From Corbicula japonica (Eukaryota; Mollusca; Bivalvia; Venerida; Cyrenidae): a stretch of 64,000 nt of DNA. Location of the stretch: positions 2,852,001-2,916,000 of the forward strand of contig JAZAYU010000009.1 in the NCBI GenBank assembly GCA_038501625.1, in the 5' to 3' direction. Below the pieces are notes generated by a model. That model was not told where the DNA came from and ran no database searches. It saw only the letters and a list, made by a program, of their open reading frames with translations. Positions 23,170 through 34,999 of the stretch are shown here, one piece after another. Both the position numbers and the translations under genes were made by a program. Positions within the stretch are counted from its first letter, which is position 1, and each line of letters begins with the position of its first letter.

Positions 23170-23568
23170 TTAGCACTTAGCTCTGTACAATTTCAATTTC
23201 TCTAGTTTGTAAGCAAGGCACAACATTTTGGGCGTAGATCTGTACATAGAATGTTTGAAACAACCTGATAGCTGCATCACTAGCTTGCGCACGCTAACCA
23301 CATGTCGAGTATCTTCTTGTAGAGTCAAATGAATTTCAAAGGTGGATACAGTGCTCGGGTCTAGCTGAATTTTGACTAGCTCAGAACATTGAGATTTCTC
23401 TTGGAAATGAATGGTCAACGAACATCCTCGAATACCACATGGCTCACTCTCAGACATTATCAGAATATCTCGTGCAATTCTCTTTGTAAGTCCACATGGC
23501 ACCAGTATGTCACATTTCAAATGTTTTTCTCGTGCATCCTTCAGTCCATCTTCGATGTGTTTGGCAAC
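23170..23568 (-). CDS. DDIT4: DDIT4-like exon 3 (RTP801 domain and stop)
   Basis: Acceptor CCCTTTAAG precedes VAKHIEDGLKDAREKHLKC and the whole conserved core. The stop TAA is at 23170-23172. 399 bases, phase 0 start. Confidence 0.88.
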   Translation of the reverse strand, partial: VAKHIEDGLKDAREKHLKCDILVPCGLTKRIARDILIMSESEPCGIRGCSLTIHFQEKSQCSELVKIQLDPSTVSTFEIHLTLQEDTRHVVSVRKLVMQLSGCFKHSMYRSTPKMLCLAYKLEKLKLYRAKC

Positions 23569-26500
23569 CTTAAAGGGAATGTGTAAGACTGAAGGTTAAA
23601 CAAGGACTTTACAACAAAAGATACTCTTAATCAACTTAAACCTCCTTAATAGATCCATAAAAGATCTTTACCAAATAGTTAACCCTGTGTATTCTGCTAC
23701 AAACAGTGTAGAGAAATGTAGACCCAGATCAGCCCAAATCTTTAGCTGTTTCCCAAACTATCATCAATGAATTACTGGACACTAGCACACACACCCCTTC
23801 AAATCACAAGTGAAATATCCCACATTGCAAGAAAGGCTATGTATTATCAGAATATCTGAATGAAAGCTATGGGTGAAGGCCATCTATTTATTTTAAAGGA
23901 GGAACAACCTATTGATCACTGATTGGATGCAATGATTAAAATTAATTAGTTGGATAATGTATGCAAATTGTCACATACCAGATGTAAAGATAACACAATG
24001 ATCATCCTTGGTATCCGCAATTAAATGAATGAGTCTACTACCTTTTTTCCATCCTAAATGTATTATGTTGTATTGATTAACCACAAAAGAAAAACCATTC
24101 ATTGATGGTGAGTGATGCAGTGGGTCAAATAGCTTGCTTCCTAAAGCAGTTCAATTGATTTAGGAAACACTTCATTCCTCACGAATGTACAGATAGTGAG
24201 ATACTTAATTTGTTTTCAGAATGTAACCTCAACGCATGTTAAACTTGTTAAACTCACCTAGGTTCTATAATATGCTATATATGGTGAATGCAAATAAATC
24301 AAGCAAAAGCTGATGTCATCAAGTTGTCAAGTAAACCTAGTTTATTTTGAATGCTGATGTAACAAAGGACAGTCTTTAAAAAAAACTTAAAAAGTGATAA
24401 TTTACTGCTAAATCAAAAAAGGTATAAGTTACACCTTTCTATTATCACAGAAAAAAGTTCCAATGTGTTACCTGCTTCCATTTAGTCTCTTCAGAAGGGT
24501 CCTCAAAACAGCCATACCAATCCCTTGTGTGAGCTGTAGGTGTGATATGGTCTGAAATAAAATTTACAAATAAACTTCCCCTTATGGCCTTATGAATAAT
24601 TACAAACTTTCATTTTTACCACAATGAAAATATAACAAATTTTATAGTTACACTTTATACCAACAAAATAAAATGTTTTATGGCTCTCTGGGTGGGTAAT
24701 TTTTACATATTCAATTAAGTAAGGGCCAAATACCTACAGCCATACTAGTTGACCCAGGGATGACAATTTGTCTTGAAATTTCCAAAAAAAAAGCCTCAAT
24801 GTTTTCCCTATGAATTAAGCTGAAAAGGTAATGTTTCCTTAAATTATGGGTACATGTATATGGGTATTTTGGCTATCTGTTTGCATATAATTCCCTAAAA
24901 TGATCAAAACAACCTTTGTGGTTCAGCAGCTAGTCAAACCCCTGACCTATCATCTCTTAAAACATCAAAATCATGCAATTTTCCATAAAGGATTATTTAT
25001 TCTCCTTAAGAGGCTTATAACGCTATTTCCCCCAAAATATAAGGTATGGGTTCTTTTCCCTAGATTGCCCACAACCAGTGGTGGGTTTGATTGTTAATTT
25101 GCTTATGTTGCCAGACAAATTTAGGGTTTACATCAACATTTATTTTACACTTCGAAATTATTAAGCTAACCAAGGTATACCAAAGCAATTATTGAAATTG
25201 AACACACATAAAAACATTAATTTCTTCATGGAATCATCAGCAAATGAAATTAGCTAAAAGCATCATCTATGATCCGTTTACTTGATGAACATACTGGTTT
25301 TATTGCATGTGCAGGCTGCAGCCATGATCAGCTGGAACATCTGTGTCATCTGTTCAGGACCTATACTGTGTGTTCCTTGGTAAAAAATAACCAAATGAAT
25401 CAAACAGCATACAGTGTAGATCCTGATCCAATGAACAGAATGATGTGCTGGCTGATCTGGATATTCATTTTTTCGCCTGTGGATAACAACCATATGATAT
25501 CCCGTGGGGCAATGGGTTAAAGTGTGTCAATATTATATCTGAACAATGGGCTGGTCAGTCTTGGATTTGAAAACTTCAATTCCAAGATGACTGAATATTA
25601 GAGCATGCAGACAAAGGAACCGAGTCTTAAAACTAAGAACTGTCTCAATTTGGTCAATTTTCTAAATATATTTACTCATCATCTTCTATGAACGGATCAA
25701 ATAATTTCAGGGCTTTAACAAGGGTATTTGGGAAAAAGGCCCCTGCTCAAATTGGGAATTTTTTACTTGGTATCTAGTGGTTTTAAACAGGTTGCATATA
25801 TAGATTCAAGGAATGTAGGTTTAACAGATCACTGATCAAAAGTAAACAAACTAATTTTGTAATTTGAAAAGTCCCTTGATTACATAGATTCTCTTGTTAG
25901 TTTCTATTTTGTATGCAAAATAAGTTATTTCTGTTGAAATGGGAATTTTTTTCTTAAAATTGGCAATTTTTTTCTTGAAATTGGGAAAAATGGCTCCTAT
26001 TTGGCATTGGGAAAGGGGCCCATTTTCGGCCCCGTGAGACTAGCTGAAACAGCCCTGAATTTGCTCTTTTTATATCAGAGCAAGTCTCCCTTTCTTCAAA
26101 GATATTTTAACTGTACAGTACATTAAATTACCAAGAGCTTGACATAATATTTACGACAGCACAATTAAGTTTTATGATTCAGGAAATACTGGTGCAATAC
26201 CCTAGCTTAATGCATTGCTCCTAGGATATGTCTTTTGAAGTCTTCTCAAATGGCCAACCAATGTAGATCCAGAGCAGCCTGTCTTTTCTGAATTCCAATC
26301 AGGATCTACATTTTTTTTGCTTTTTGGTACAATTTAAAAAAAATAACCTAATATATCTATAAGCAAACAATGTGGATCCGACCAGGACTGCTGTTCTAGA
26401 TCTGAACTAGCCACCTTAGGGATTCTAGATAAAAAAACTAGCCACCCAAGGGAAACGAGCCTTTCATGAGTTATCATCCGGAAACAAAGAATCCGAAAGA

Positions 26501-27115
26501 TAAGCTCACTTAGTTTGTTGGGATATTATAAGCCATATCCCGGGGAGTAATGTTGTAATTTACCTCATGGATATGCAGCACCAATGCACAGGCCAATTTC
26601 CTTCTCCCTGATAAAAAAATCAATAATATCTGGGCGGGAAATACTAAATGTTATTTTAGAAATATTTACTGCCTTGTCTTAGAAATATTTACTCAAATAC
26701 AAGACCTAGGTCTGGCAGACAAGTGTTTCCACTTGACCACCTCTTGTCTCATGCTGTCATGGAAATAAAATTCTCCCTTACTAAAAAAACTACTTAGAAG
26801 GTAAAGGGAAATCTGTTCATTAATCAACTTTCCGAAATGGCTCATTTTTTGACTGAACAGTATACATGATCATTTGTGATCGGTATATTCATAAGGATGG
26901 TCCCACACGTAACTGGTCATCACAAAAAAATACAAAGACACACAAAACAACTCACCAGAATCTACTTGTTTCTCCCGAATATCGTAGTCTGTCTCAATAA
27001 CACTTTGGGTATCCTTGCTCAACAATCGATGAAAAGTTGCCCTGAACTTCATGATCATTTTTAACACGTCCCTTTCGCTGCTTTTCTTTGTTTCGTCCTG
27101 CACAGATCTTTCCAT
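23170..27115 (-). CDS. DDIT4: REDD/DDIT4-like protein (RTP801 family), three exons
   Basis: REDD proteins are stress-induced cytosolic factors that restrain TORC1 through TSC1/TSC2. Exons at 26956-27115 (start codon), 24472-24551 and 23170-23568 (stop) join in frame with phases 1 and 0 to 212 residues, close to the usual 190-235. The conserved C-terminal RTP801 domain is visible: LVPCGLTKRIARDIL, then SESEPCGIRGCSLTIHF (the SEPCG-RG block of REDD1), then QLDPSTVSTFEIHLTLQED (LDPS-V-TF-L-L), and a final KLEKLKLYRAKC, where family members end near KLYS. The N-terminus (MERSVQDETKKSSERD) is low in conservation, as in relatives. All introns are GT-AG. DDIT4 and DDIT4L are not separable here; invertebrates usually have one such gene. 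The family call is firm, function by homology only. Confidence 0.87.
23569..24471 (-). other. DDIT4-like intron 2
   Basis: A 903-base intron with donor GTAACA and acceptor TTTAAG. A remnant of family B (GTAGACCCAGATCAGCC near 23717) is the only structure seen. Confidence 0.6.
24472..24551 (-). CDS. DDIT4: DDIT4-like exon 2
   Basis: Acceptor TTATTTCAG, donor GTAACA. 80 bases complete an Asp codon from exon 1 and then encode HITPTAHTRDWYGCFEDPSE and ETKWKQ. Phases 1 and 0 agree with both neighbours. Confidence 0.85.
25270..25516. mobile_element. Family B piggyBac-like MITE, copy B7
   Basis: It carries the interior word GTGTAGATCCTGATCC and the GCTGATCTGGAT block, and ends GTGGGGCAATGGG before TTAA (25517-25520). 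The left end is decayed. It lies in intron 1 of the DDIT4-like gene. Confidence 0.65.
25708..26057. mobile_element. Family G MITE, copy 2 (CAGGGCTTT ends, 5-bp TSD AATTT)
   Basis: It begins CAGGGCTTTAAC and ends GAAACAGCCCTG, flanked by AATTT on both sides (25703-25707 and 26058-26062). Length (350) and internal 'TTGGGAAA' and 'GGGCCC' blocks resemble copy 1 at 6701-7041. Confidence 0.75.
26956..27115 (-). CDS. DDIT4: DDIT4-like exon 1 (start)
   Basis: The ATG at 27113-27115 opens MERSVQDETKKSSERD and continues through VLKMIMKFRATFHRLL to EKQVDS plus one base, then donor GTGAGT. The phase-1 end matches exon 2. Chosen as first ATG of the open stretch; the 5' UTR extends to the right. Confidence 0.8.
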
Positions 27116-27630
27116 CTTTTGACACTGTTGTCGTCAGACGAATCACGAATAGTTTTATTTCAATTTTTAAATGAATACGGATAATGAGAACCTGTATTTT
27201 GTTAAATTTCAAACAATTCTAAATAAGTTTTATCTCGATTTATTTCGAGAAAACAAAATTTTTATTAACGCTGACTTTCGCGTCAGACGAACAGCTGATT
27301 CATTGATTGCAAGATCGTAAGCGGCCCGCATATATTGCTCGGACGAATTCATTAATTTTAGGGGTGAATAGCAGCTTCTAACGCGAATCAATATTGTAGC
27401 GTTGAGAACAGAGTAACTCGCCCTTGAGCCGCGAACAATTTGGGCAATTTATATGGAAAATACAGAATATTAAGGTGTATTTATTTGAATGAGTACTGGT
27501 TTCAGCCCCTCCTAACTCTTTTGGACGATTCCATTACATTATGATCAAAATATGAAGCGAATTTTCTAAAGTGAAAGATTATTGCAAACATGCTAGGCCT
27601 ATTAACTTCATACAGTCGCCAAGAAAAGGG
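27116..27630 (-). promoter_or_regulatory. Upstream region of the DDIT4-like gene
   Basis: The 5' flank on the minus strand contains CTGACGCGAAAGTCAGCG near 27270-27293 and an E-box CAGCTG near 27291. Orthologous genes respond to stress factors such as ATF4, HIF and p53, but I cannot point to a clear site for any of these. A large foldback lies further upstream. Confidence 0.3.
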
Positions 27631-27631
27631 G

Positions 27632-28366
27632 ACGAACACATGTTTAAGGTATCGCAAACATTGCAAATGGCGAAAACAGGCTAAAATTTCAAAAAATGAA
27701 TTTTGGGGGAAATACTTATTGCCACCTAGATTTTAGTTATTAAATGTATTTAGCTATGGATGTAGTAAATGTTTGCAAGCTCAATTTAGTCTAATTCATG
27801 TTCTAATTACCAAGCACATACTAAAACAAAAGAAAAACCATTTGCATGAGAACTCTGAAATTCATGAACAATATACCAAAGCAACTCATACCTGAAATAA
27901 GTATATGCTGGTTTACAATGTTTAGTTCCAATTCGTCAAAATAATGTTAGGGTTTTCAAGAAATTCAAGGAAATCTTACTTCCTGGTTCAAAGTGAAAGT
28001 AGAAAGTGAAAGTAGGAAGTAAGTTTTCATTGAATTTCTTGATAACCCTAACATTATTTTGACGAATTGGCACTAAACATTGTAGACCAGCATATACTTA
28101 TTTCAGGTATGAGTTGCTTTGGTATATTGTTCATGAATTTCAGAGTTCTCATGCAAATGGTTTTTCTTTTGTTTTAGTATGTGCTTGGTAATTAGAACAT
28201 GAATTAGACTAAATTGAGCTTGCAAACATTTACTACATCCATAGCTAAATACATTTATTTACTAAAATCTAGGTGGCAATAAGTATTTCCCCCAAAATTT
28301 CATTTTTTGAAATTTTAGCCTGTTTTCGCCATTTGCAATGTTTGCGACCTCTTAACGATGTTCGTA
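27632..28366. repeat. Near-perfect ~735 bp foldback (long inverted repeat)
   Basis: Left arm about 27632-27990 and right arm about 28011-28366 are inverse copies with only a handful of differences by eye; three mismatches were counted over about 130 bases around 27845-27970. The centre near 27995 is a short GTGAAAGTAG-rich spacer of some 20 bases. Marker words are TCGCAAACATTGCAAATGG and CCTGAAATAAGTATATGCTG in the left arm and their inverses in the right. No coding capacity. It may be a foldback MITE or a recent inverted duplication; no clear target duplication was found. Confidence 0.9.
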
Positions 28367-28369
28367 GGG

Positions 28370-29220
28370 TTCTTACATCTAAACTGTTTTACGGGGACGC
28401 AATCGGTATATTTGCACACACTTTGAAAGAGCTTTGGTTAGGAAGTTGAGTTATTTTTTTAAAATAAAATATAGACCCTATTAAAAATGACACTAAATAA
28501 TTTGTTGCGTAGTCAGTATTAAAAAGGGTTTGAAATGCTTTCACACGTATGCCGAAAATTCACTTGTGATGTTGGCTATATATCAATATTTGTTATGATA
28601 TGTTATCATATGATCTATGTTTAATTTCGCAAATAACTCAACTTTCTTAGAAAAACTCCTTCAAATATTGTGCATTGCCCACCCGTTTGCGTCCCCCGTT
28701 AAGCACAACAGAGTGGTCATTTGGCGTGTTTCAATCGATTCTAAAATATATTATGTTATTGAAATGCAGCGTTGGTCCTTTTATTAAGTTAAATAAAAGA
28801 AAATCGAATTTTAAGTTTCATAAATTATGCTCGACCCAACGACGTAGTATCTAATAAGGGTTCGACTTGCGGCAATGGACAAACCCGCTTGACTCAGAGG
28901 CGACGGAGTAATCATATGCGCTTGAATAGCAAAATAAATGTCTATAGAACCAGAGTAGTGAGTAAGGATAAATGAACAGTCTGATCCGTAGACCTGAACA
29001 AACACTCGTTGGCCGCGCATTTTGTAAATCTGGTGCAGGAGTTTGAACAATACGCATAGTTCAGATGTTGAAACGAATCATTGCTAACGTACTCAACAAC
29101 ACTGTGGGAAGTGGTGTGGAAGGCGGCGGGCCCTGGATTAGGTATGCCATTGAACACCCTGAACACCGGGTGCAAAAAAATAAAACAGAAGAAACCGCAA
29201 TAAAAATACAAAAAAAACGT
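28370..29220. other. Non-repeat segment with unrecognised open frames (28811-29211)
   Basis: From about 28830 to 29160 base composition is richer in GC than the surroundings. Two overlapping minus-strand frames (79 and 89 codons) run through it. The peptides (for example FRVFNGIPNPGPAAFHTT) match no family I know. It may be a decayed gene or repeat fragment; I would not call it a gene. Confidence 0.25.
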
Positions 29221-29285
29221 AGTTGAACATTATATTTTGGTTATTCCATAAATCACAATTCCGCCTGCAAATTCAAGCTGTCTGA

Positions 29286-29336
29286 TATAACCACCACCAC
29301 GACAACCACCACCACCACAACCACCACCAACAACAA
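29286..29336. repeat. CCA/CAA-rich simple repeat
   Basis: Imperfect (ACC)n and (CAA)n tract, for example CCACCACCACAACCACCACC. Low-complexity sequence. Confidence 0.9.
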
Positions 29337-29339
29337 CTA

Positions 29340-30870
29340 TACACTTTTAATTAGCCTCGGCGGGCTTGTAAATGCAATATGCGGCATATTAAATCTGCGA
29401 GTTCAAAATGCTTTACATGCCAATGTTTGCTACTTGGGAAGGACCCAGCAAGACCTGAGGTGTCTAATACTAATAACCAGACTCGGATCTCAAGCTTGTC
29501 ATCGGTTAAATGTACGACAATGCCCCAGAGTGGGATTATGTACAATATCGGAAGAAGAAAAGAAGAGCTCTGAGACTATTCTCAGTTTCAATCAATCGTT
29601 TGAGATCATTGGTCCCCATTCTTAGTTTTATAGTCAATAACCGAGTTAAGGGATTATTTCAAATTATATGTTTATTTACCCGTATCCGAAATCTCGACGA
29701 ACAAAATGTTTGAACATTAAGATAGACCTATACATTAAGACTATATGGCATTAACGGGATTCTTTTAAGGTGTAATTTCTGAAGCATGTCTAACAAAGCA
29801 GGGCTTTCACATAAGGAGTAAAGCTATTGCAAAAGGCATGTTTTCTTTCCACAAGCAGATATTTCAAATACTTTGTTAATACTGAGCAGTATTTACACTC
29901 GATGGACTTGGTTGAAATATGGCTCCAGCTTTCTTTCTACAATTTTGTGTGAGCTGACATAAATTTTAAAGTTGAGCAAGAATAAGCTAATGTTTGATGC
30001 ACAAATGGTGTTCGGGTAATCACGTGGTACTAATTGGTAGCATGGGCGGATTCAGGATCTGCGTTAGAAAAAAACTTACATAATTGTAATAAGTCAATAG
30101 ACGTTTGAGGTCGTTCCATACGGAGCAGCTAACATCTTTTACCACAGAATTGTACATTCTGGTTTATTTTATTCATGGTTCTTCTCTGACATAGACATTA
30201 AAAATTTATTACTAGGAAAGTATAGATTCGGTCGCCCCCGTCTAAATCTGTTAGTGGATGGACGTCACTTACAACAGCGACCAAAATGGCTCGATTCAGC
30301 ATTTATATTTACAGTTTGGATTTTCATATTCTAAACGTACTCTATCATAGGCATACCGGTTGGTCTGTAGTTTTTTCCGCCATACATGTTTAATTTCTCG
30401 GACCACTTCATATTTTACTTGTCGAATTTTGTCTTTTTTGATGAGCTCTTATTAATTTTTCTGACAAAATATCCAATGGCTAAACAAGTTATGTCAGGAA
30501 TGATTTTACTTCTCTGATTATATACACATATATAAATATACATGAAATAATAGATTCATGTATAATAATTGTAATGACTAGATTAAAATTGTTTTCATCA
30601 CACAGATCGATGCTCTGATAATTTTGCTTGACATAGATAATGTCATTTTGTGAAAGTTATAACATTTAGTGAATTTTGTGATTTGAAGACGTTTTGGTCT
30701 TAAGGAAAAATTATGCAAACTTGTATCGTAGCTTATAACCATTGTATTTTCAAACATAAGGTAAATAAAAAAAGGGGCCGGTTTCAAATTTTGGACCAAG
30801 AAGTTATTTAAATGCAACAAAGAAATTGTGCAATACAACACTGGCTGGTTTAAGATAGTTAGCGAGGCCA
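29340..30870. other. Intergenic, nothing recognised
   Basis: A GC-richer stretch at 29370-29600 has open frames in several frames on both strands, which argues against any one of them. The rest is AT-rich without clear structure. Confidence 0.35.
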
Positions 30871-30879
30871 CTTTTTTTG

Positions 30880-31225
30880 TGCTGCCGAAAGGTTTCCGCG
30901 TTCTCCGCGTAAGGTCGCTCCTCAGAGAGGATACTTAGTACGTAGTACAATTATAGTGTTGTAACACAAAGGCAGAATCTGATATACAGTGTACGGTTCG
31001 TTCGACTGCTGCCATAGTCTCTTATGAAGCTCAGCTTCTCTGAGAAGGCAGCATAGATTGGACAATCTGTTATCAAGATTCATAGAGTCTATAGGAGTTG
31101 GAACTCCATACGGTTGGACTTCGTAGTCCCAACATAATAGTAGTGGCTGACGCCCACAGAGTTGAAGCTGCTCTATAGATAGTCGTGGCTTAGAAAGAAA
31201 CTTGTTGAGGCCAAAACGTCTTTGT
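30880..31225. other. Unexplained GC-richer segment
   Basis: This segment stands out from its AT-rich flanks. It contains small local inversions such as AAGCTCAGCTTCTCTGAGAA and a GGCCAAAACGTCTTTGTG end; an inverse-looking AAGACGTTTTGGTC lies near 30686. It might be part of a retroelement or structured element, but I cannot name it. Confidence 0.3.
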
Positions 31226-31304
31226 GATCAAACAAAACTAATTCGTTTCCAATATTAAATCATTGTAAATCACGTAGCTCAACATTTCATTCAATCATAT
31301 AAGC

Positions 31305-31425
31305 AAATGATAGTGCCTCTAGCTGGGAGCGAACCCGCACCGTCACGGCGACAGCGCCCAGCCCAGCAACCCCTGCGACGCAACCAATTGAGCCAACCGG
31401 GACAACCCCAAAACAGGTTGATCGG
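31305..31425 (-). mobile_element. tRNA-derived SINE-like head
   Basis: On the minus strand GGCTCAATTGGTTGCGTCGC resembles a pol III A box region and GGGTTCGCTCCCA resembles a B box (GGTTCGANNCC), separated by about 50 bases. This is the layout of a tRNA-derived promoter, though the cloverleaf is degenerate. A 37-base part containing the B box recurs at 31558-31595. Confidence 0.5.
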
Positions 31426-31557
31426 ATAGCCCTGATATACGTAACAGTCACTACATGACATCGGTAACGGGTTATTTTACTGATAACAGTACTGACTATA
31501 TGTACGGGGAGACATTTTACGGCCGCCACACTGCACAAATAGCGCTACTGTGAATTT

Positions 31558-31595
31558 CAAATGATAGTGCCTCTAGCTGGGAGCGAACCCGCACC
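31558..31595 (-). repeat. Second copy of the SINE B-box segment
   Basis: Direct repeat of 31305-31341, with TAGTGCCTCTAGCTGGGAGC followed by GAACCCGCACC, starting about 253 bases further on. It may mark a tandem partial SINE insertion. Confidence 0.6.
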
Positions 31596-32102
31596 TTGAG
31601 AAAAATTACTATATAGTTGGTATATCAACCACAGTCTAAGGCATCGCCACCTTGTTAACAAACCCTTTTATATTGTACAAGGCTAAAAGATTGAACAGTC
31701 TTAAATAAAGACATAGGTTCTCTCGGTAGCTCTTGACAAGTTATTACATCTAGTTATTATTATTATCGTTTGCATGTTGTTTTTTTATTTTGTTTATTAT
31801 GATCGACATCATGCATGCGCACGGAAAAGTCTGTTACACTTATCCTTTTCGAATAGTATTGGTGGTTGCTCTGTCAGTTATTTTTAACAAATCATAGTGA
31901 ATGAAAAAGTCACTAATTGCTTGTATATAATAATTTGTTGCAAAATTCAGAACCTTTAGCAGTCTATAATCGTAGCTGAGTAATTTAGCATATCGCTTAT
32001 CAATCTGATTGAAATCGTCTCCTGAAAACCGCTTCGCTTTCATTTTATTAGATCTGACTTCAGTGTTATCTGACTTTTTATGTACTAGAAACTTGCTCAA
32101 GT

Positions 32103-32230
32103 TTATAAAACTGAGCATGGAAACCAGTCTCAAATCTCAAGCATCTGATTGGCTGAAATGGCGACCAGTCGCCATTTCAGCCAATCAGATACTTGAGATT
32201 TGAGACTGATTTCTAATATCAGTTTTATAA
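32103..32230. mobile_element. Family A palindromic MITE, copy A1
   Basis: The arms read ACTGAGCATGGAAACCAGTC and CTCAAGCATCTGATTGGCTG, meeting their inverses around the central palindrome GGCGACCAGTCGCC. The end TTATAAAACTG is mirrored by CAGTTTTATAA. The outer few bases are lost compared with other copies. Confidence 0.85.
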
Positions 32231-32653
32231 CATCCGGTCATACTCGAGAGTAAGGTGAGCAATACAGGGCCATTTGGTCCTCTAGATTGCTTTCTTTTGT
32301 GGCAAATATTGCAAGTAATGCGCTGCATGTGTGGAATTATAAGGTAATTGTCTCTTGGGACCTTCTCTCTCCACGTACCATCCCAGCTAATCCGATTATT
32401 TATAAGATTACATTGTGCCACAGACATCTTTGGATAAAACACGTTAAGTTTTTTGAGACATTCACCCGACGGCTGAAATGGAATTGTGAGATAAAAATTA
32501 TTCTCACATACACTTATGATAAAATGCATAATTATATACGTCTAAATATAAATGTAGTTTATAGTTGTTGAATGTGCACAAAAACTGATGTCAACATGTC
32601 AACATGGGTTACACCCGGTTTAATGGGCATATCAATCACAAGTGACCGTGTTC

Positions 32654-32789
32654 GCCTTTACTTCATATATACGGGTTTTATCGCAAGTGCGACAAGTGTA
32701 GATCAAGATCAGACGGCACTTGTGCCGTCTGCAGGGATGTGCCGACTGATCTGGATCTACACTGTTTGCCCATCTAATGGAGTAAAGGG
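32654..32789. mobile_element. Family B piggyBac-like MITE, shortened copy B8
   Basis: Starts near CCTTTACTTCATATATAC and ends ATGGAGTAAAGG. It retains GTAGATCAAGATCAGACGG and CTGATCTGGATCTACACTG but lacks much of the middle. Confidence 0.7.
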
Positions 32790-32799
32790 CCCTTTATTT

Positions 32800-34850
32800 G
32801 TACCGTTTTTTTAAATATGAAAACAACGAAAACAAGCAGAATATTTTCCCAATAATTGTAACATAACATCAAAATTAATATTGTTTCGTCATATTTTATA
32901 ATCAGAAATGTTTATTCCTTATATTTACACTTTCTGAATGACAAGTTACTAGTATTTGTTTTGATTTTCAATTTTGCGACAAAGGTAAAAATCATTTCAT
33001 AAAATATAAAAAAGATTCGATTTAGACAGAAGATAAACTATACTGACTGTTAATGAAAACGCAACACTTTATTTTCTGGAATATTTTTGATGTGTGTTAA
33101 AGTGGAATAAATTGACAAAACTAGACCTGTTTAAAAATCATGAAGTAACTAATCGGTACATTAATGGTCCACTGATTTAAAAAAATATTCTGTCCAACAG
33201 TAACCCCGTACAAACGCACGACATTTTCGCTTTGTCAATAAGATATCCATGAATAACCTCAAAACAACGCCATTTGTTAACCTTTTCTTTCGGCTACACA
33301 AATCACATCTTCAGTTTTCAAGTTTTACTCTATACAAATGTGATAATGCCAAGGCTTTAAGATAACCAACGACATAAGGTTTTGGGCATGATCCAAGGAG
33401 GGATGTCTCAGCGTGAAATCGCAGGTTGGATTCATTATTCACCGTAGACAATTACTCTCCTGGCCCAACGACATCTTATTGATTTTAAAACACACCTTTG
33501 CCAATATATTAAATTTTTACACACATCAAAAATCCCCCCTCCCCAAAGTGTTGCTTTTTCATTGGCAGTCAGTATATGTTCCAGGAACAGAAAGAACGCT
33601 TTCAATTTGTGATTATCTTTACATTTAGAATGTGGTCTGTCTTTTCCTATGAAAATGTGTATCATACGTACAAACAAAATACAATTTATATCAGTTCATG
33701 TACATATGTTCTTTGCACGAAACATACAAGAACAACACGCACTACATTCTCTCTTTTGTTGTAGATCTAGTACACGAAAAAATATCATTTCTCATGGTTG
33801 AACGGATTCAGTTACGTAATAAAACAATTAAGAAATTTGGTGTCATACATATGTTCTGACAATTGGCACTCATGTACACGATTTCAACATCTGCTATACA
33901 GGCACGTTTTAGAATAGACATGGCTGTGCATTGTTTCTTTTTCGTATTATTTTTATTTCCGGAATTATGACTTGTTTCAGTTTATTAATTTTGTTATATA
34001 ATGAACCTGGTACTTAGGTTCAGTGGATACGCGATGGATACGCAATGATATCTTACATACTCGTATAAAAATTAAAATTAGTCATTATACAACGGCGGCT
34101 CCAGCGGGGGGGGGGGGGGGGGAGGCGGGGGAAGAAGGTGGTTGCTGAAACATTTTTTTTGGCTACAATATTTAATTTTAATGGCGATTTTTGAACTACC
34201 CAAAAACTGCCATTAACGACTCTCCTTTCAGAAAATCTTGCACCTGACCCCGCTGCATGTACCTTATCTATGCACAACGATTTGCATATGATTATAAGTA
34301 ATACGGACACAATATTTGTACAAGGTCTTTAGAAACTTTTATCATATAGGTGGAAAGGTGCAAATGCTTGATAATCCGATTCAGATAGGAGGCCTTTTAT
34401 CACCGCTGCCCCAGGGATAGAAATCAAAGAGGCTCGATAAATATAAAGATAAATATAAACAAAGCAAATATGCAATCGAAAGGCGCTCAATTCATCTATA
34501 TGAGGTTTTTTTCTTTATTCTTTTGTCAGTTAAATTTGTTTTAAATTTGGCTTAATGTCCACGCGAGTATTTATTGTTGCTGACGGTACAATGTCAAAAA
34601 TGATCCCTTTCTTAGTCGTGTCGTTTTATTCACAACATCCCTCCTAGATTCTTTGCTGACAAATTTCTTACAGAGCCAGAAAATGTGGATTATTAAACAA
34701 ACTGACAAAACATTAAATAACATTTTGATATAAGTCGATCCTCTATTATCCCCTATCACCTATAATAATATTTAAGGTAAAAGTATCTACATGTCTATTG
34801 CAGTTGTCGTTTGTTACACTGAGCCGATCGTTTGCATGTACATACCTGTG
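32800..34850. other. Intergenic, nothing recognised
   Basis: AT-rich. A G run lies at 34106-34122. A short piece resembling repeat F (AAAATCTTGCACCTGACCCC) lies near 34225. No gene could be supported. Confidence 0.4.
34106..34122. repeat. Poly-G run
   Basis: A 17-base G homopolymer followed by GGCGGGGG-like sequence; the length is likely to be uncertain. Confidence 0.95.
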
Positions 34851-34852
34851 CC

Positions 34853-34990
34853 CAAGGTTATAAAACTGAGCATGGAAACCAGTCTCAAATCTCAAGCATC
34901 TGATTGGCTGAAATGGCGACCAGTCGCCATTTCAGCCAATCAGATGCTTGAGATTTGAGACTGGTTTCCAATCTCAGTTTTATAACCTTC
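34853..34990. mobile_element. Family A palindromic MITE, copy A2
   Basis: Full-length member. Ends are CCCAAGGTTATAAAACTG and CAGTTTTATAACCTTCAG; the arms are near-perfect inverses around GGCGACCAGTCGCC. Confidence 0.9.
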
Positions 34991-34999
34991 AGCCCTGGA

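Larger units (their letters stand above)
24552..26955 (-). other. DDIT4-like intron 1, repeat-rich
   Basis: A 2.4 kb intron holding MITE G2 (25708-26057), MITE B7 (about 25270-25516) and a decayed B-like piece (near 26255-26400). No coding exon was seen. Confidence 0.6.

Noticed and set aside
32009..32203. Frames ending in repeated [17 protein letters not shown] peptides (also near 50.8 and 37.6 kb)
   Set aside because: These come from MITE A arms and recur wherever the element lies.
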